DNA from: Myrmaecium sp. VS I D KN 1
Lineage: Eukaryota; Ascomycota; Dothideomycetes; Valsariales; Valsariaceae
Reading direction: 5' to 3'
Length of the DNA: 64,000 nt
NCBI GenBank assembly: GCA_019775845.1
Contig: JADQAV010000038.1
Location: 884,915 to 948,914 of the forward strand
In this document: piece after piece, positions 10,803 through 22,218 of the stretch
How the letters are laid out: each line of letters starts with the position of its first letter
How positions within the stretch are numbered: the first letter of the stretch is position 1
Position numbers and translations under genes: made by a program
Notes under the pieces: model-generated
What the model saw: the letters and a program-made list of their open reading frames with translations, nothing else
Databases searched by the model: none
What the model was told of the DNA's origin: nothing

Positions 10803-13800
10803 GTAATATTAATACTTATAAAATAGATAAGAAAGAGGAAGGAAGTTATTATACTTACTATACTTACTTCTACGCCGCTTATTATCTAGAACTTACTACT
10901 ATAGATTATACTTTATTTAAAAAAGAGGCTAGTACTTATAATACTTATAACTATTATAATACCCGTAATAAAGGAACTAGCTTATATTACCTCTACTATA
11001 CCTATACTAGTACTATAATAAAAGTAGTAGAAGGTAGAGAATAAAGTACCTAATCTAGTACTTAATATAAATTTAGATATACCGCTTAATAATACTAGTA
11101 TCTTTTATATATTATACTTTATATAGAGGATACTACGCGACTAGGCTATATAATAGGAGTAGATAGATAATATTATTATATATATAAATATCGATTTTAG
11201 CTTTATACGCTTTAGGGTTAACCTTATTATCCGGAAGGCTATAAATACCGAATATAGCTTTAAGTAATAATATAATAACCTAAATAGTATCGTCCGAGCG
11301 CTTATATTAGAAGTAGAATTAATAGTAGATAATAATATACTACTTAAGTTATTTAGACGGCTAATATAGTTACTAGTTAATAGTAACTTTCTTAAAGATA
11401 TAATCCGGACTATAAAGAAGTTATATTATATTAAAGTTTTAGCTAATACTACTAGTTATAGCGATAATATTAGTAATATTTATATATATATCTAGGATAT
11501 CCTTATTAAAGTCGAGGGTATAGAGGTAAGGAATATATTACTATATAAAGATTTAAGTAGGCTAGAAAGTATTATATAAATAAGCTTTAAATTAATTGCG
11601 GCCTTAGCTGCTAATATATACTAACTAGCTATAATAATAGTTAATAAAGGTAGGAAATACGTAAATAATATTAAAAAAATAAGCGTATCTAGTAGGCTAT
11701 TTAACGATATAGTTAGAGAGGCTATAAACGACTTTAAGAATTAGATTATTATATTCTTACTTAAAGTATTCGTAGAAGCTACTTCGAGCCTTTTATCTAT
11801 TATAGATATATTATACAGAGTTTTAAAGAACGTAAATATAATAATTAGCGATTTATTCTACCTATTATTAAATAAGGAATAGCGTACCGGCGCTCTATAT
11901 ATATTTAATAAACTCCCTCTAAGTAAATCTACAGCGCGTGACTTAAACGCTAAAACTATAGTATTTATTAATAAGATAGTATAAGATATAGTAAAGTTAG
12001 TAAAGCTAGTAGAGCTAGTAAAGCCTTATATAGAGGTTATAAAGCCGGTAGAGCTAGTAGAGCTAGTAAAGTCTTATATAGAAGCTACTAGTTTATATAA
12101 AGTTAAAATAGAGAATATATAAGGAGAGGTTACTAGTAATACTACTAATATATAATAGGCGGGCGTATAAGAACGATTAAAAGAAGGCTAATTACAGCGG
12201 AAGACTAATTACGTAATAGCGTATAAGGACGAATAAAGAAAGACTAAGTATAATAAAAAACTAACTATATAGCGCAGCGCGAAAGGATAAAGTATAAAAT
12301 ATAAAAGCTATAGTATATAAGAGAGTAAGAGATATATACGTAAATAGTTATAAGTATATAATAGGAGTTAATAAAAATATCGCCTTATTTTTAATAGTAT
12401 TATAGCCCGTAGTATATATAAATCTATAACTATTAATATTTATAACTACTATATAGAGCTTCTTAACGCCGGCTTAAATAATATATAGTATATACTATAT
12501 ACTATCTCTACTACTACTAGCTCGTATAAACTACGTAAGTATAGAATTTATAAGTAAGATAATATCTTTTATAACTAACTTAATAGTATATTTTATATTT
12601 ATACGCTTACTATATATCTATTTAAATCCGCGGTATATAGTATTAATATAGCTATATAAGTAAATCTTATAAGTAAAAAGGAAATTAATATTATATATAC
12701 TACTACTACGTAACCGTAAAAGTTCCTTAAGCTCTAAATTAAGTAGTTTATTTATTTAATTAACCTTAAAAAACGTCGATATACCGCCGCGACTATTAAT
12801 AAAACTATTTACTAGTATTATACGCTAGAGTATAAGGTTTATATACAGCGAAGAGACTATTCTTTAAAGGTTTACTATTTCCCGCGCGTAATTTATAGAG
12901 CTTAAACTAGAGAAATATATATAACTATATATAATCGAGCGACGTAGTAGCTCTACGTTACTATACTTAATAATAATATATATAGTAAGGTACCTATCTA
13001 TAAGGGTAATAAACTAAATATAGTTAAGAAACTTATTATCTACTAGCGTAAGTATTAATTATAATACTATTTATATATAAAAGGTATATATTACGGTCCG
13101 TAAGAAGTATCGCTCCTATATAATATTAATAAAGGAAAGAAATTACTTAATATTAAGAGATTTAATTATATTAGATAGGTTATCCTTCTGCTAAAACTTT
13201 TACTAGCCGTTTAGTATTATATTAATAAAGAGTATAATAATATATATGTAGAAGCTATAAGTAATTAGTTCTTTTATATAGTAAAAAAGTACTTTATCTA
13301 CTAAGATACTTCAACAACTAAAGTAGTTTATATAAATATAAAGTATAGAAAAATCGGTATATATATCCGCGCCGCCGAAATAAGCTTTTATAATTATATT
13401 TAAATATACCTACCGTATATACTAGAGACTTAATATAAGAAGTATTTAGTTAAGCTTATTTATAATATCTTTAGCTTCTATATATTTATATATATATAAC
13501 CGGACGAGCTATACGGTTTTCTAGTCTCTAAAAAGTAGAAAGATTTAATTATATAACTACTTCTTTAGGATCTTTAGCTATATATAATATATCTCCGTAA
13601 TAATATAATAGTTACTAGTAATAGTCGCTTTACTCTTAATTACAGGCCTAAGTAAAATATATTATATATATATTAGAGATAGGCGGTCGAGATATAGAAG
13701 TAATAGATATTAATCTTTATTATTACTAAATATTAAGGTAACCTTATCTAAATATATAGCTCGAACTACCTTAGCGATAAAGTAGTTTAAAATAAATTCC

Positions 13801-15156
13801 TATATTATATTAATAAAGTTACCGGGTATATTAAGGATATTAATTAGTTAGACGTAATACTTATACGTAATTTTAACTTCTTTAAACTAGTAGGTAGGAT
13901 ATTTTACGTAAAGAAGATCTTACTAATTATATATATATAGAACCTCCCTATCTCGCTAATTACTTAATAGCGTATAGTTTAGTAGTAATTATAATTATTA
14001 TAATAAATATAGAAGGGCCGAGAGGCTATACTATAAACTAGCTCCTTACGCGGTATTAATTTATAGATTAATTATATACTATTACTTAGGAGCCTACCTT
14101 TATAACTATAGTAAGCTACGTATTTTATCTTTAGATAGTAGAGTAGCTCTTAATAATACTAAAACCGGTAAGTAATATAATTATATACTACTTAACGCCT
14201 AGGGTAGAGAGATAGAGACTAAGTAACTAAGTAAAATAATTAAATATATTATATAACTTCGTGAAGCCTAGTTTACTTATAATAAGAACTAAATATCTAT
14301 TATCTACTAGTAAGTTATACTAATACGTATATATACGCTATAATATCCGAGTAGCTCTTAAGATATTAAATATTAACTAGGCGAGTAATAGTAAGTTATA
14401 TTTAATACTATCCGCAAGTATATTAAAGTAGTTATTATCTTAAAGCTAGCTAGTATTAAACTAACTAAATATTAGCTCTTTATATAAAGCGTACGTAGAT
14501 TATCTCTAAGAATATTAACTATATAGTTAATAACTATTACCTTATACTCCTCGTCCTTCTTAAGCGCTATATAGTACTTATTATTTTTATAAATAATATA
14601 AAGTAGAGCTTATACCTTTTCTTATCTCTATATAAAGATGTTACTACGCCTAATATATATTCTTTTCTTTATATTTATAATATCTACTAAATAGTATAGT
14701 AGCTATATTTATATAAAGTTAGAGAAGGTTATAGACTACTACTATAAAAGACTTATAATAATATTAAACCTTTTATTTAGTAAAGTATATAGCTATATAC
14801 TAGTAGGAGGGTTTATAAGTATATCTTCTAGTATATTAATATTATTTATATAGCTTAGATTACTATTAGAAGGAAATAAAAGTAAGTTAAAGAGGCTAAT
14901 AATATTAGAAAGTATATAGATAAATATATTTATAGGCTTAGAAGGTCTTATTTTAAATCGCGTATTACTAGTAATACGCCTAGTCTATATATCTAATATT
15001 CTTATTAATTAAAGTACTTTATAAGGGCTATATACTTATATACGTATCGTTAAAAAATACGTAGTAGTAATAGTATAGAGTTTTATATAAGATTATATAG
15101 ATTTTATATAAGGACGTCTTTATATTAATATATAAAAAGGCGCTAAAGTCTCTTAG

Positions 15157-15176
15157 ACCCCGATAAGTATCGGGGT
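15157..15176. repeat. Perfect 8-bp hairpin near the right edge of the RIP block
   Basis: accccgat (15157-15164), a 4-base loop, then atcggggt (15169-15176). It is the only GC-rich perfect stem I noticed in this part of the block and may mark an element end. Confidence 0.45.
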
Positions 15177-15235
15177 TCTATATATAGTATCGATAACTTT
15201 AATTAGCTGGCCGCTATGCGTACGTATACGGCTTA

Positions 15236-15539
15236 GCGTACCATCGGTCGTCTGAGTTCACTGAGGCAACTTCATCCCCAGGGTCTAGCCGGGGGCGGAT
15301 GCGGGGTAAAGAGCTGCAGATCACCCGCTCACGCTATTTACATACGTCAATGCTCATCACCTTCTCCTCCCCCACCCATTGCATAGTTATCTTCATCAAA
15401 CCTCACCTCTCATCTTGCTCAACTACACAGTAATTCACAGTTTTCCACCCTCTGATTCACATCATACAGTCTATCATTGAAGAAGCGGGTCGTCTCTTCT
15501 CACACACCATTCACATCGCGACCGACCACATCCCCAATC
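15236..15539. other. Normal-composition flank and 5' region of the next gene
   Basis: Transition from RIP DNA to genic DNA; pyrimidine-rich toward the start codon at 15540. No motif singled out. Confidence 0.4.
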
Positions 15540-17228
15540 ATGCCAACAGCAGCCAACAACAGCACAGCCACTCCCTCATCCCACCAACCTCCCCCAACCC
15601 CCCAACTCGTCCAAAGCCCTCTATCCACCTCCCCCTCACCACACCCCACCGCACCACCCACCAACCCAACCCCAGGAACCAGCAGCTCCCCCCACCCCTC
15701 CTCCTCCTCACCCAGCACCACCCTCCACGACGCCCTCCGCCTCGCCACCCTCCTCCACACCCTCCTCCACCGCCTCCTCCACATCCACGCCCCCACCCAC
15801 CCGCTCCCACACACCGCCCTCCTCCTCGAGCACGCCCGCCTCCTCGCCCTGTCCTCCGCCCTCGGCGCCTGCTCCCTGCCCTCCTCTACCCTCACGACCA
15901 CCACCACCACCACCACCACCACCACCGCCACCGCTGGCGTCGCCTTCGAGACGCGCGACGAGCGAATAGACGTGGACGCGGCATTCCGCCGTAGGGTGGA
16001 GGAGCAGACGCGCCAGGTGCTGGAGTTGGCGGATGGGTTCGCGGAGCTGGCGTTGTTTGGCATGAGGCCGGTGGTTGCTGTGGGGGCGTCGGGGGGGCTG
16101 GGGCGGCAGCGCCGGGCGAGTGTGAATTTGGGGGCGGGGGTGGCGGCGTATTTGAGGATGGGACAGGGGAAGGGTAAGGGCAAGGGGAGGGAGGGATCGG
16201 GGTTGGAGAGGGAAAAGCCGTTGTTTTGGCCGCGCTGGGCGGGCTGGGTGGAGAGGTGGGGGGTGCTGGAGCGGGTGGCGGAGGAGTGGGGGGTGAGGGT
16301 GCAGGATGTGGAGGTGGAGGTGGAGGAGGAGCCGGAGGAGCGGTGGAGGCATTGGGTTGTGAAGGGAGGGCTGGGGAATGCGAGGATGTTCGAGCGGTAT
16401 GTGGAGGAGGTGAGGGGGAGGGTGGATGCGCTGTTGGCTGTGGTGGGGGAGGAGGTGAAGGGGAAGGTGGATAGGTTCGTTAAGGCGGATATCAAGGCGC
16501 TGGGTTGGCATCCTGGGACTGCCCTTGGGCTGGCGGCGCGAGAGGACCGCGCTCGTCTGGTCCGCATCAAGAACGCGGCGAGTGGGGTGTACCCTGAGTT
16601 CTCGGAGACGGCGGCGATGGTGCTGGAGTACTTGGATGAGCAGATCAGAGCCAGTTTCAGGGGCGAAGGCGGACATGACCAGGCGCTGTTGCTGAACCCG
16701 TTCACGGCCCGCAGCGATGGCGGGACGGGACTGACGAGGCGGAGGATGAGCGCGAGTGACTGGGAAGACAGGATGAAGGAGCAGATGCAACAACATCAGC
16801 ACCAGCAGAGGCAGAAGCACGACGAGCATCCGCACGAGCGGCGAGCATCTCTCTTCGGATTCCTCAAGAAAGGGGGAAAAGCCGCACCTCCTTCAGCGCG
16901 GAGCAAGAGCGTATGCGAGACCCAGGACACCACCACGACCGCAAACCAAGCTGCGAAGACAGACGACGTGAGGCAGCCCACAGCTGCCACAGGAACAGAA
17001 GAATTCGCCGAGATGGACCGCGCGCGATCCATGTCGACGTCCGCCATCCCGGACCGAGAGGGGAGAGGCATCGATTCAACGCTTCATGGCGATCAGAGTT
17101 TCTTCGGCAAGCTGCGACGGGCGAGCGTTTCGAAAGCGCATCTGAGGAGGGATAGTGGCGCGCAGCATGTGGAAGGGAAGAGCGCGGGGGAAACGCATGT
17201 CGCGTCGACTGGGTCGGGGGTTGTGTGA
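15540..17228 (+). CDS. Unrecognised 562-residue protein with low-complexity ends
   Basis: Single exon from the ATG at 15540. Residues 1-60 are Pro/Ser/Thr-rich and disordered. Residues about 60-110 are Leu/His-rich and helical, followed by a Thr run from an ACC repeat (about 15897-15926). Residues about 135-420 look like a folded helical region with conserved-looking segments (AAFRRRVEEQTRQVLELADGF, WHPGTALGLAAREDRARL, VYPEFSETAAMVLEYLDEQI). The C-terminal 140 residues are basic and disordered, with repeated RRASV/RRDS-like possible phosphorylation sites. No signal peptide or membrane segment. The family is not known to me. GC-rich codon use contrasts with the adjacent RIP block, so the gene itself has escaped mutation. 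Confidence 0.65.
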   Translation: MPTAANNSTATPSSHQPPPTPQLVQSPLSTSPSPHPTAPPTNPTPGTSSSPHPSSSSPSTTLHDALRLATLLHTLLHRLLHIHAPTHPLPHTALLLEHARLLALSSALGACSLPSSTLTTTTTTTTTTTATAGVAFETRDERIDVDAAFRRRVEEQTRQVLELADGFAELALFGMRPVVAVGASGGLGRQRRASVNLGAGVAAYLRMGQGKGKGKGREGSGLEREKPLFWPRWAGWVERWGVLERVAEEWGVRVQDVEVEVEEEPEERWRHWVVKGGLGNARMFERYVEEVRGRVDALLAVVGEEVKGKVDRFVKADIKALGWHPGTALGLAAREDRARLVRIKNAASGVYPEFSETAAMVLEYLDEQIRASFRGEGGHDQALLLNPFTARSDGGTGLTRRRMSASDWEDRMKEQMQQHQHQQRQKHDEHPHERRASLFGFLKKGGKAAPPSARSKSVCETQDTTTTANQAAKTDDVRQPTAATGTEEFAEMDRARSMSTSAIPDREGRGIDSTLHGDQSFFGKLRRASVSKAHLRRDSGAQHVEGKSAGETHVASTGSGVV

Positions 17229-17400
17229 ATCGGTGACAGCACGTTTTGGATAATTTGGGGTGCTTGTCTTCCTTCTCCCGGGTTGTCTGGAGTTTCGGTT
17301 TTGTTTCTGGCTTTTGTTCTTGAAACATTTGGTTTCCGCCTTGCGGGCTTGGCTGCTTACCTTGATACATCCCGTCACACTGCGATTGTGCAATATCGCT

Positions 17401-17971
17401 CTACGCAAGCTTAACCCGTTCAAACATCCTTCTCGCATCCTCTACATTGACCGCACGCTCGATCTTCAGGCCCTCAAGCCCGCGCCGGAGTGCATCGAGT
17501 TCATCCCTCACCCCCTTCAATCTCGCATCTCTCCATCCCGCATCCCCTCCTAGTTCCAACCGCGCAAACAACCTCTCCAGCCTCCCCTCCTCCTCCATAT
17601 CCCGACCTGCAAGACACAACCCCCCCCGACCGATCCTCAAGCCCCGTCACCCCTCCTCCACCCCCTCCATATACCACACCACCTCCAAGCCCCATCGCGC
17701 CAAAAGCGTCCTCTAAGCCCGTCATCCGCACCCGCCGCTCCTCCCTCCCGATCCCCGGCCCCAATCCCGGTCCGAGTCCCAGCTGCCCGAACCCGCGCGC
17801 CAGCTCGTCGTAGTCCGGGTCCAAGGCCTGGAGCTCGACGACTGCGTCAGTCGCCGTCCTGCTACCGCCGCCGGGACTGGCGTGGCTGCTGTAAAAGCAG
17901 ATCATCACCGCGGCCGCCGTGGCGGTTGCGCTGACGCTGGCGAGCGCGAGCACGGTTATGACGGTGGTCAT
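17401..17971 (-). CDS. Small single-pass membrane protein with coiled-coil tail, unknown
   Basis: Proposed complement(join(17401..17606,17680..17971)), 165 residues. From ATG 17971 the protein starts with a hydrophobic helix (MTTVITVLALASVSATATAAAVMICF), probably one membrane anchor. A Gly-rich segment follows, then, after a 73-base intron, a charged helical tail (RDMEEEGRLERLFARLE and LDALRRGLEGLKIERAVNV). The second part lies in another frame. The GTGTGG donor is weak, and a GTGGAG donor with the same phase is an alternative; the acceptor TTGCAG is good. It converges with the upstream gene, 173 bp apart. No family recognised. Confidence 0.5.
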
Positions 17972-18577
17972 GTTGTGGAGTTTAGAGGGTGGTGGGATAG
18001 GGTTGCGGCTCACTGATTCGAGTTTCTTTGCGTTTTGCTTTGCGCCTTGCTTTGATATTCTGGGGCGGTGATTCGGGTACTGTGAAGGTTGCAGAAGGGT
18101 TGATGGAGTAAGTTTACAATTCTCCTAGACGTCCTCTTCGACCGCCAGCGGAAATGCTGATGTGTGGATGTTAGACGGTCGGGGTCTGACTGAGAAGAAC
18201 GAGACGATGGGAAATTAGGGGGACGGAAGGGAATGCATGATGAGTGTGGTCCTTGCGGCAAGATACAATGTTGCCTTTCTTTGCGCCATTGTGACGGCGC
18301 TCGGTGACGATTGCCATTGGTGACGTGCACTGGATGATGAGGTGAATGTGAAGACGTGACAATGATTTTCATCACAAGTGTGTGGGACACGTACAATGCA
18401 GCATGGTCCATCGGTGACGCCCTAGATTGTGAAGGAACCCAGCGAAGAAGCTGCGCGTTCTCGCGCGCTTAGACTTTCTGCTTGCAATAAGATAGTGAAC
18501 ATAGCTGAAGCTCAGGGGAAATTTGAGCGGTGTTCGATCATGGACGTTACCAGACTCCTGCTTGAATGGAACCAGCA
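17972..18577. other. Intergenic, 5' side of the small membrane protein
   Basis: Promoter of the leftward gene at its left end and 3' flank of the lactonase at its right end. No additional gene is supported. Confidence 0.5.
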
Positions 18578-19584
18578 TTAAGCATCCAGCCGGAACCCGC
18601 GCACCTCCGCGCCCTGCACGCCCACATCCAACCAAAACAAGCGCCCACCCAGCCTCGCGCTCTCCGGATACCTCTCCGGCTGCAGTTCCCGACTCGTACT
18701 CACGACCAGGCTAGCACCCACAAACACCAAAGACGCAACGCACCGCGTCGGCAGCACCACCTCCCCCACCACCTCGCCACTCGCCGGACCGATCCGCAAC
18801 ACTTTCCCAGCACCAGACATAGCCACCCACAGCATCCCCTCCGCATCCACCACCATACCATCCGGACTGCCTTCAACGCGCTCCGGATCATGCGCCCACG
18901 CCTTCACGACCCGCTTCCGACCCACGTCGACGTCGCCGGTCGCGGCGTCGTACGGGAAGCTCAAGATCTCCCGGACCGCGGACTCGGCCAGGTACATGAT
19001 CCTGCCGTCCGGGGAGAAGCCGAGCCCGTTGGGGATGGTGAGGTGCGACAGGATTGTGGCGACGGACCCGTCTGAACTGAGACGGAACAAGCACCCTTCT
19101 GGGCGGAACTGGAAGCCCACGACGGCGGGGTCGTTCAGTGCGCCGGCGAAGAAGAAGCGTCCGTCTGGGGAAGGGAGACCGTCTGTGAGGCGGTCTCGAT
19201 GCTCTTGCGCGTCGTTGTCCCATACCCGCGCGATGAGGTTCTGCGCCCCTGTGTTGGGGTCGAGGGTGATGAAGCCGGTTTTGGCGCTGGCGATGATGGC
19301 GGAATGGTTACCGTGCAGATCGGCGGTGATGCCTAGAGGCGTTCCTGTGTTGATTGTCTTGATGTCTGGGGGAGAGCGATTGAGGTCGATGAGGTGGAGC
19401 TTGCACTCGAAGGGATCGATGATGCGAAGACGGTTGAGGGTTGGCGAGTAATGAGGTCCTTCCAGTAGCGTTCCGCTGAGTGCGGTGAAAGGCTGGTGTC
19501 CATCAATGTCAGTGCGATCGTGCCGATCCAGAACGAAAGAGAAATGTGTACCTCGTCAACCGTCCAAGTCCGTATCGGTGCCAT
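18578..19584 (-). CDS. SMP-30 / gluconolactonase-type lactonase
   Basis: complement(join(18578..19492,19552..19584)), 315 residues. A 33-base first exon (MAPIRTWTVDE) is joined in phase 0 to PFTALSGTLLEGPHYSP, giving the standard start of the family. Six-bladed beta-propeller features are clear. The metal ligands are Glu22 (LEGPHY), Asn166 (IPNGLGFSPDG) and Asp222 (EGSPDGMVVDAEG), with the blade motif DGLPSPDGRFFFAG. No signal peptide, so cytosolic. Such enzymes hydrolyse sugar-acid or other lactones using Ca2+ or Zn2+. Length is typical (about 300). Substrate cannot be told from sequence. Confidence 0.9.
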
Positions 19585-20350
19585 CCTGTCGAAACTGAGG
19601 ATGATCGGGGAGTAAAGTGGAACAGACTGGTGACGGCAATCCAGAAGTCCTCAACCAGCCCAACCAGCGATCTTTTAAGGCAAAGAGATCAACATGATTG
19701 CATCCGGAGAGTCGCTATCCGGCCTGTGGCTTACAGTATCCTCAGGCTGGTGAATCCCGATACGGTCTGTGCGCGGTGCGCGAAGGAACCCGCCTAGCCC
19801 CTTCAGGTTGGCTTGAGGCGCTGCGGATGGTACAGTTCCGGACCGTTCGATATGTCTGAGATCTGTCCCGGAGCAGGGCGACCGTTCCGGATGTGTGATT
19901 TTCTGTTTGAGGCGAGCTGTACCTAATGGTTGCGCACATGAACAGGGCACGGTGCCGTTCGTGCATACGCCGAACAGCAAACGATTCGGGGAACTGACAG
20001 CAGTTCCATAGGCCTGCAACATCGGAGCCCACGAAAATGTTCGCGACATGATGTCAGAAGCCGTATCTAGCCTCGTCTTAGTTGGTAAGGTCTCGGCGCA
20101 CATGGTACGGTCAGGGTTGAGGCTCCTTTCTTTGCCCAGTGAAGGGCCAGGTCGATGATACATCAGCGGAGTCTGGTTGTTAACTCCAATTGGGCAAGGA
20201 TGACTGCCCCTAAGATAGAGGTAAGCCCGCCATATCTAAAAGAGACAAGGGCATGCATCAAGATACCTGCTGTTTATCACATCCACTTTCCTCTCTTCAT
20301 GGCCAACATCCTCCCTCTCGAGCAACGCCTTCATCTCCTCTCGGACGACT
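19585..20350. other. Gene-poor stretch
   Basis: Upstream of the lactonase. Several short frames on both strands lack introns, conserved motifs or consistent codon use; I see nothing to annotate. Confidence 0.5.
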
Positions 20351-20767
20351 TCATTTGCTTGAACTTCCCAGAACATTCCGTACCTGCCTATACAGCCTTT
20401 GATTCCGGTCATATTGATCTCTGTAGTCCAGTCCGAGGAGCTCGCAGAGTTCTGCAACTTGCGTGTTGGCCCTGATGTGATGATGTCCATAACCGGAAAG
20501 TTGGGTGTGACTGGTGATGTTTCTGGCACAGCAGTACTGCGAAATCACTTCTCGAAGCTGGTTCGTCAATCGAAATTGCGGTCTGCGAGTTCTTTGCGCC
20601 CGTTGGTTAGATCGGAGGATGGTGATATCTGCTGCGGTAAGGACGTCTTCAGAGTCGCTGCTTGATACATCGCTGTCGCTCTCGTTCGAATCCATGTGTC
20701 CAGTCCAATGCACGTCTCCTGTTGGAAAAAATGAGAACTGCCGTGGTAGCTTGAGGGTGGAAGACAT
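20351..20767 (-). CDS. Possible small acidic/basic protein, gene model incomplete
   Basis: ATG at 20767 opens 138 codons. It has an acidic Ser/Asp segment (SNESDSDVSSSDSEDVLTAAD), then a basic helical part (RSNQRAQRTRRPQFRLTNQL) and a Tyr/Arg-rich end (LGLDYRDQYDRNQRLYRQ). A good donor (GTACGG, 20383) after codon 128 suggests the true exon ends at 20384 and that a further exon lies to the left; I could not place its acceptor with confidence. Composition resembles nuclear proteins. Unrecognised, and it may not be a gene. Confidence 0.3.
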   Translation of the reverse strand: MSSTLKLPRQFSFFPTGDVHWTGHMDSNESDSDVSSSDSEDVLTAADITILRSNQRAQRTRRPQFRLTNQLREVISQYCCARNITSHTQLSGYGHHHIRANTQVAELCELLGLDYRDQYDRNQRLYRQVRNVLGSSSK

Positions 20768-22218
20768 AGGTCGTCTTCATCATCGTCGCCGACGAGCCGC
20801 TAAGCAAGACTAACCATCCATAGCTGCGGTAGAGCCAGGCCCATCATTCCCTTCTGCATCTTCGTAGCCTGAACCTTCACCGTTAGCACGAACTTGTTCA
20901 AATTCCATCCACAACAATCAACCCTCACCTCTCAAAACAAAGCTGAACCTGATTGGCCAGGGCCCTATTTCGGCCTCGCCTCGACATCTCCAGAACATCA
21001 CTGCGAGAAGGGCGTTTTTGGGCTATCCAAGAGAAATCGTCGAATCGTCGCTGGTCGATGCTGAAATGGCGTATGGCTTCGATTTACCACCACAAGTCCG
21101 ACAACAGTGAAGATATGGCCGGGCCAGCGTGCTTCTCCATCGGGTTTATTTAAGAGAACAACATTTGCGACCGTAAGGGCTGTTTGACTTGGGTGCCACA
21201 TCCTGACATGTGCCAACGGAAACACTTAACCGGAGGTCGGACAGACAGGGGCAGATGGATAAGATCCATACCGGGAGATCGTGCAACCAGAGTGAGTTTT
21301 TCGAACCTCTCAGCAGGCTGGTCAAGCTGAAGATGTGTTGTTTCGTGTGGATGAGATATGTTGCGAGCACGGGCTTCTGTCGACGGACCAGAAGACATCC
21401 GGCACCAGCTCAGCTCCCGTACAGTCGACAGTTCGGCAAACACGGTGCAGAAGGTACGTGTTCGGACGCCTGTTCATTTTGGTCCCCGGCTATACCGTGA
21501 TGCCGGCATCTCCCTGATTGTGGGCGATCGAAGACTGAATGATGCGGAGGGGGTGCAGCTCCGGAAGGGGCTGTGCGACCATCGTAGTGAGTTCGCGGCA
21601 AACACGAGAGAAATATGCGTGGAGTCCAGAACCTCCGGTCGCTGGAGTTTTCTTCATCTTCTCTCCCACAAAGTGCGGATCCAGTGTTGAGTGAAGGCCG
21701 CGTCCGTGATCGTGTTTGTTTCACCTAAGGACCGAGAACCTGACCCAAGCCATGGCGAGAATCCTGAAGCGATTGACATAGACTCTGCTGGATGATATCT
21801 CCAGCTGATGTAGTAGTTGGCAAACAACAGAGAACAGAGATCGACTTCCCGTCCATGGTCCTTGGCGCTCTTCTCGATGCGGTTTGTGGGGAAGGGTGCG
21901 GAGGTCCGAACGATCAGCGAAGTGCCGAGAAATCCCGAATCGGAGCCTTACGAGTACTCATTATGGGTGCAGGTGAATGCTGTGTCAAGGTTAGCTCACA
22001 TCATTGGAGTCAGATGGATGTTCTGGGACTCTGGTCATTATATCAAGACAATCTAGATATCCGATTTTTCAACCTCTCACTTTCTCTTATAAAAATTACT
22101 TGAAGTGGATTAAAACGAATTTGTAGTTGCGACGAGTTAGCCGTGATGTGATGAAGCAGAAGACAATCGCCAATACGCATTAGACATTATATAATTTCCT
22201 CGACGGTGGATCGTAATC
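20768..22218. other. Gene-free stretch
   Basis: Normal base composition, with many short frames and no recognisable domain, tRNA or repeat. Confidence 0.5.

Larger units (their letters stand above)
6995..15235. repeat. AT-rich RIP-mutated block (decayed transposon DNA)
   Basis: About 8.2 kb dominated by TA, with no open frame of useful length. CpA and TpG are almost absent: for example, 7021-7260 has one CpA and no TpG. CpG words (cgcg, gcgc, ccgcgg) persist, as expected when C-to-T mutation targets CpA. Both edges are sharp, and composition returns to normal at about 15,240. This is the pattern of repeat-induced point mutation acting on a multicopy element. At least two stretches still read as proteins apart from stops explained by CAA/CAG to TAA/TAG (8064-8330 and 10521-10802). 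The element type and its terminal repeats are not recoverable by eye. Confidence 0.9.

Noticed and set aside
6995-15235. Terminal inverted or long terminal repeats at the ends of the RIP block
   Set aside because: Comparing the two edges by eye (ccggccgcg... versus ...gctggccgc) gave only a few matching bases, not enough to claim.
15500-16835. Long minus-strand frames opposite the 15540-17228 gene
   Set aside because: Repetitive Pro/Leu/His or Gly/Arg composition typical of antisense shadows; the plus frame has a better start and structure, though neither is recognised.
19675-20163. 162-codon minus-strand frame
   Set aside because: No motif, and codon use unlike neighbouring genes.
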